From Methanobacteriota archaeon (GTDB taxonomy: Archaea > Thermoplasmatota > Thermoplasmata > RBG-16-68-12): DNA of 14,563 bases. Under the pieces are notes generated by a model that searched no databases, had not been told where the DNA came from, and was given only the letters and a program-made list of their open reading frames with translations. The stretch lies in the NCBI GenBank assembly GCA_005878665.1, contig VBLR01000134.1, positions 1 through 14,563 of the forward strand, given 5' to 3'. The position numbers and the translations under genes are program-made. Below are positions 11,969 through 14,563 of this stretch, piece after piece (position 1 is the first letter of the stretch; each line of letters starts with the position of its first letter).

Positions 11969-11975
11969 CTATAAG
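11969..11975 (+). promoter_or_regulatory. TATA element for the TPR gene
   Basis: CTATAAG is centred near 11972, a strong match. Transcription would start near 11998, downstream of the in-frame ATG at 11989. This removes that codon as start and leaves a leader of about 45-55 nt before 12043 or 12052. Confidence 0.55.
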
Positions 11976-12051
11976 TCATCGACTTTCCATGTCGGCCACT
12001 TGTCCGACGCGGCCCCGAAATGACCGCGCCCCGCGGGATGGGATGACAGGG

Positions 12052-14563
12052 ATGGCCCTCTTCCAAGGTCTCCTCGATCGAGAAGGACGGGTGCTCGACA
12101 AGGCGAACCGATTCGCCCAGTCCGGTTTCGCCGCTCTCGAAACGGACGCGCAAAAGCGCGCGGCGATTGCATTCACCAAGGCCCTCGAGGTCCTCGAGGC
12201 GCAAGAGCCGGCGGCGCGAATCGAGGAATTCCAGGAGGCCTATGCGGCCGTCGGCTCGGGACTCCTGCGCGTCGGTCGGATCGAGTCCGCGCAGACGGCG
12301 GCCACCCACGCGCTCGCGGCGAACGGAGGGAATCTGCGAGCCCTCGGCCTCCAGGGCGACATCCTGCTCACGCAAGAGCGCGCATCGGACGCGCTCGGCT
12401 ACTACGATGCCGGATTGCGCGTCGATCCGAAGGCCAAGGACCTCTGGGAGCGGAAGGGAGACGCCCACGTCGCCTTGGAGCAGCGGCCCGAGGCGATCCG
12501 CGCATACATGCAGGTCGTGAACCTCGATCCCGACGACGTCGAGGGCTATCGGCGCGTCCTCGCTCTGGTGCCGGACGACGCCGAACTCTGGGTGCGGACC
12601 GGAGAGGCGCACCGCCGGAGGAACGAGCTGGACGAGGCGCAGTCGGCGTTCGACCGCGCCCTCCGGATCAACTCGGAATGCAAGGAGGCCCTGGAGGGAA
12701 AATCGCTCACGTACCTCGCCGCGGGCGAGCCGCAGCGGGCCGTCCGATGCCTCGACCGCGTGATCCAACTGGACCCGTACGACCCGGACGCGTGGCGGTT
12801 CCGGGGAGACGTCCTCGGCTCCTCGAACCAGAACGACGAAGCGTTGCGGTCCTACGACGAGGCGCTCCGCCAGCGCGACGGAGACGCGGCCGCGTGGACC
12901 AGCCGGGCGGAGTTGCTGCGCAAGATTGGTCGGAGCATCGATGCGGTCGGCTCGTACGACCGCGCGATCGGTCTCACGCCGAAGACCCTCGCCCCCCGCG
13001 TCGGTCGGCTGGAGGCGCTTCGCTCTCTGGCCCGATGGGACGACATCGTCAAGGAGGCGTCGAAAGTCGTGTCCCTGGAGCCCCGGCACGCGGGAGCGCT
13101 GTACGCGAAGGCGCACGCGTGCATCCAACTGAACCGCCGGGAGGAAGCCCTCGCGGCTCTGGACGGCTTCCTGGCCGTCGAACCCCGCTCCTACGACGGC
13201 CTCGAGGCGAAGCGGGATCTGCTCCTCCGCACCGAGCGTTGGTCCGATCTCGTCGTCGCGTGCGACGCGATCCTCGCGATCCAACCGCACCATCCCCGGG
13301 CCCTGAAAGACAAGGGTCGAGCCCTCCTCGCGCTCGGCAAGCCCGAGGAGGCATACACGACGTTCGAGCGCCTCCGGGTGGCCGCCCCGGACGATCTCGA
13401 TGCCCTTCGCGGCCAGCGAGACGCCCTGCGACACTCCAAGAACGCGAAGGTCCTCCTCCGGACGTGCGAGGCGATCCTCCAGAAAGATCCCGCGGACGCC
13501 GGCACCTGGACCGCGCGGGGAGAGGCCCATCAGTCTCTGAATCAGCCGGAGGACGCGCTGACCGCGTTCGACACCGTGCTCCGGCTCGATCCCCGGAACG
13601 CGGACGCGTCGGCCCGAAAGGCCGCTCTCTTGTTCTCCCTCGGACGCTACGCCGATTCGGTGAAGGCGTTTGACATCGCCATCGAGGCGAACCCGGCGTC
13701 CCCGAGCTTGTGGTACGAGAAAGGGCGGGCGCATTACCGGCTCAATGCCTTCGCGGACGCGATCGACTGCCTCGATCGAGCGACGCGGTACGCGACGGGC
13801 GACGTGAAAGGCTGGTACCTCTTCGGCCTCGCCCTCGAAGGGGAGAAGCGCTACGAGCAGGCCGTCGCGGCGTTCGACCGAACCCTCGCGCTCGACGCGA
13901 ATCACGCGAAGGCGTGGCTCGGCAAGGGGACCGCGCTGCACTGGCTCAAGCGTTACGAGGAGGCCGCGGCCGCGTACGGCAAAGCGGCGACGCTCGATCC
14001 GACGATGGTCCCGGCCCTGCTGAAACAGGGCGCGTGCTTGACGGAGCTCCATCGATACGAGGAAGCCCTCCCGGTGTACGAGACCGTCCTCGCGAAGAAT
14101 CCGAAAGAGACGACGGCGCTCGCCGGGCTGAGCGGGGCGCTCGAGGCGCTCCGACGGACGAAGGATGCATTCGACGTGAGCGTTCGCCTGACCGTGGCGG
14201 ACCCGAAAGACGCGAACGCATGGGCGCGACGCGCACGCCTCGCAAAGGCCGCGGGCGATGCGAAGGATGCCTTGGCGGCGATCACGAAGGCCGCCTCGGT
14301 CGCGCCGGACCACGCCGATTTCCTGCGGCTCAAGCGCGACCTCTTGATGGCACAACATTCATTCAAGGCAGCCGCCGACGTGGGCGAGCGGCTCCTCGAG
14401 ATCGATTCGCGCGACACGGACGCGCTGCGTGAGCTGGCGGCTGCCCTCGAAAGAAGCGGTAAACCGGACGCCGCCATCGAGGCCTTGGACCGGGCGGTCC
14501 GCGTGGACCCGATGGACCGTCGGACCTGGAACGCGAAAGGCGCGCTCTTCGGACGACTCGGGC
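12052..14563 (+). CDS. Large tetratricopeptide-repeat protein (3' end outside window)
   Basis: 837 codons are inside the window without a stop, and the gene continues. From about residue 55 onward the protein is an almost unbroken series of 34-residue TPR units, roughly two dozen. Each has the pattern W/L..KG.A...L.R...A...Y/F..A..LDP; clear copies are DLWERKGDAHVALEQRPEAI, AWLGKGTALHWLKRYEEAAA and LWYEKGRAHYRLNAFADAID. The first 50 residues (MALFQGLLDREGRVLDKANR onward) are helical, without a signal peptide or membrane segment, so the protein should be cytosolic. TPR solenoids bind partner proteins; what this one assembles cannot be read here, and an effector domain may lie beyond the window. 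Starts at 12043 (nine bases earlier, in frame) and 11989 are alternatives; the latter lies before the predicted transcription start. I preferred 12052 because GGATGA precedes it at about 5 nt. Confidence 0.88.
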   Translation, partial: MALFQGLLDREGRVLDKANRFAQSGFAALETDAQKRAAIAFTKALEVLEAQEPAARIEEFQEAYAAVGSGLLRVGRIESAQTAATHALAANGGNLRALGLQGDILLTQERASDALGYYDAGLRVDPKAKDLWERKGDAHVALEQRPEAIRAYMQVVNLDPDDVEGYRRVLALVPDDAELWVRTGEAHRRRNELDEAQSAFDRALRINSECKEALEGKSLTYLAAGEPQRAVRCLDRVIQLDPYDPDAWRFRGDVLGSSNQNDEALRSYDEALRQRDGDAAAWTSRAELLRKIGRSIDAVGSYDRAIGLTPKTLAPRVGRLEALRSLARWDDIVKEASKVVSLEPRHAGALYAKAHACIQLNRREEALAALDGFLAVEPRSYDGLEAKRDLLLRTERWSDLVVACDAILAIQPHHPRALKDKGRALLALGKPEEAYTTFERLRVAAPDDLDALRGQRDALRHSKNAKVLLRTCEAILQKDPADAGTWTARGEAHQSLNQPEDALTAFDTVLRLDPRNADASARKAALLFSLGRYADSVKAFDIAIEANPASPSLWYEKGRAHYRLNAFADAIDCLDRATRYATGDVKGWYLFGLALEGEKRYEQAVAAFDRTLALDANHAKAWLGKGTALHWLKRYEEAAAAYGKAATLDPTMVPALLKQGACLTELHRYEEALPVYETVLAKNPKETTALAGLSGALEALRRTKDAFDVSVRLTVADPKDANAWARRARLAKAAGDAKDALAAITKAASVAPDHADFLRLKRDLLMAQHSFKAAADVGERLLEIDSRDTDALRELAAALERSGKPDAAIEALDRAVRVDPMDRRTWNAKGALFGRLG

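Noticed and set aside
11641..14358. 905-codon minus-strand open frame running antisense through the TPR gene
   Set aside because: Only its last 67 codons, after the ATG at 11844, look like protein. The rest is the complement of regular TPR repeats in GC-rich DNA, which leaves a stop-free antisense frame.
12052..14563. The repeats of the TPR gene as a DNA repeat array or CRISPR
   Set aside because: Periodicity is about 102 bp, at the protein level only. The nucleotide units are diverged and there are no identical repeats with unique spacers.

Overview
The window is GC-rich and reads as an archaeal chromosome, most likely an uncultivated member of Thermoplasmatota; that phylum is an inference. 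The archaeal evidence is direct. There is an archaeosine synthase (ArcS) with a complete catalytic motif and an archaeal-type Hpt. There is also a GvpD/KaiC-like ATPase, a DUF835 protein, and a tRNA-Gly whose CCA end is not encoded. Many genes have a TATA-like element about 26-35 nt before the start codon and no clear Shine-Dalgarno, as expected for leaderless or very short-leader archaeal mRNAs. I used this spacing to choose several starts.

Layout. 1-229 (-) is the N-terminus of a family X DNA polymerase. It diverges from a DUF72 gene (288-1037) over one shared TATA element. 1090-2592 encodes a two-domain RecA-fold ATPase whose second domain has lost its P-loop. Two paralogous winged-helix regulators follow (2696-3040 and 3177-3578), separated by a Z-DNA-prone tract, a T-run terminator and a phased direct repeat. 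A 46-codon gene (3738-3878) and a CPA2 cation/proton antiporter (4004-5257) come next.

On the minus strand, 7797 to 5254 is a compact overlapping operon: MTA/MTI phosphorylase, MtaD-type deaminase and Hpt. Together these would convert the adenosine by-products of SAM chemistry (MTA, SAH, 5'-deoxyadenosine) into hypoxanthine and then IMP by a deamination-first route. On the plus strand follow a DUF835 protein (8018-8551), ArcS (8592-10373) and an 82-residue membrane protein (10406-10654). The last is convergent with a 161-residue membrane protein (11146-10661).

The right end holds a 41-residue acidic leaderless microprotein (11311-11436) and tRNA-Gly(UCC) (11596-11526, -). It also holds a 67-residue charged protein (11844-11641, -) with a perfect 14-bp palindrome at its promoter, and a very long TPR protein (12052 to beyond the window end).

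No mobile element, CRISPR array, rRNA or phage gene was seen. Every gap between genes is shorter than 300 bases; the largest, 7798-8017 and 11845-12051, hold divergent promoters. The least understood parts are the regulator pair with its repeats, the three very small genes, and the palindrome-bearing region 11845-11990.
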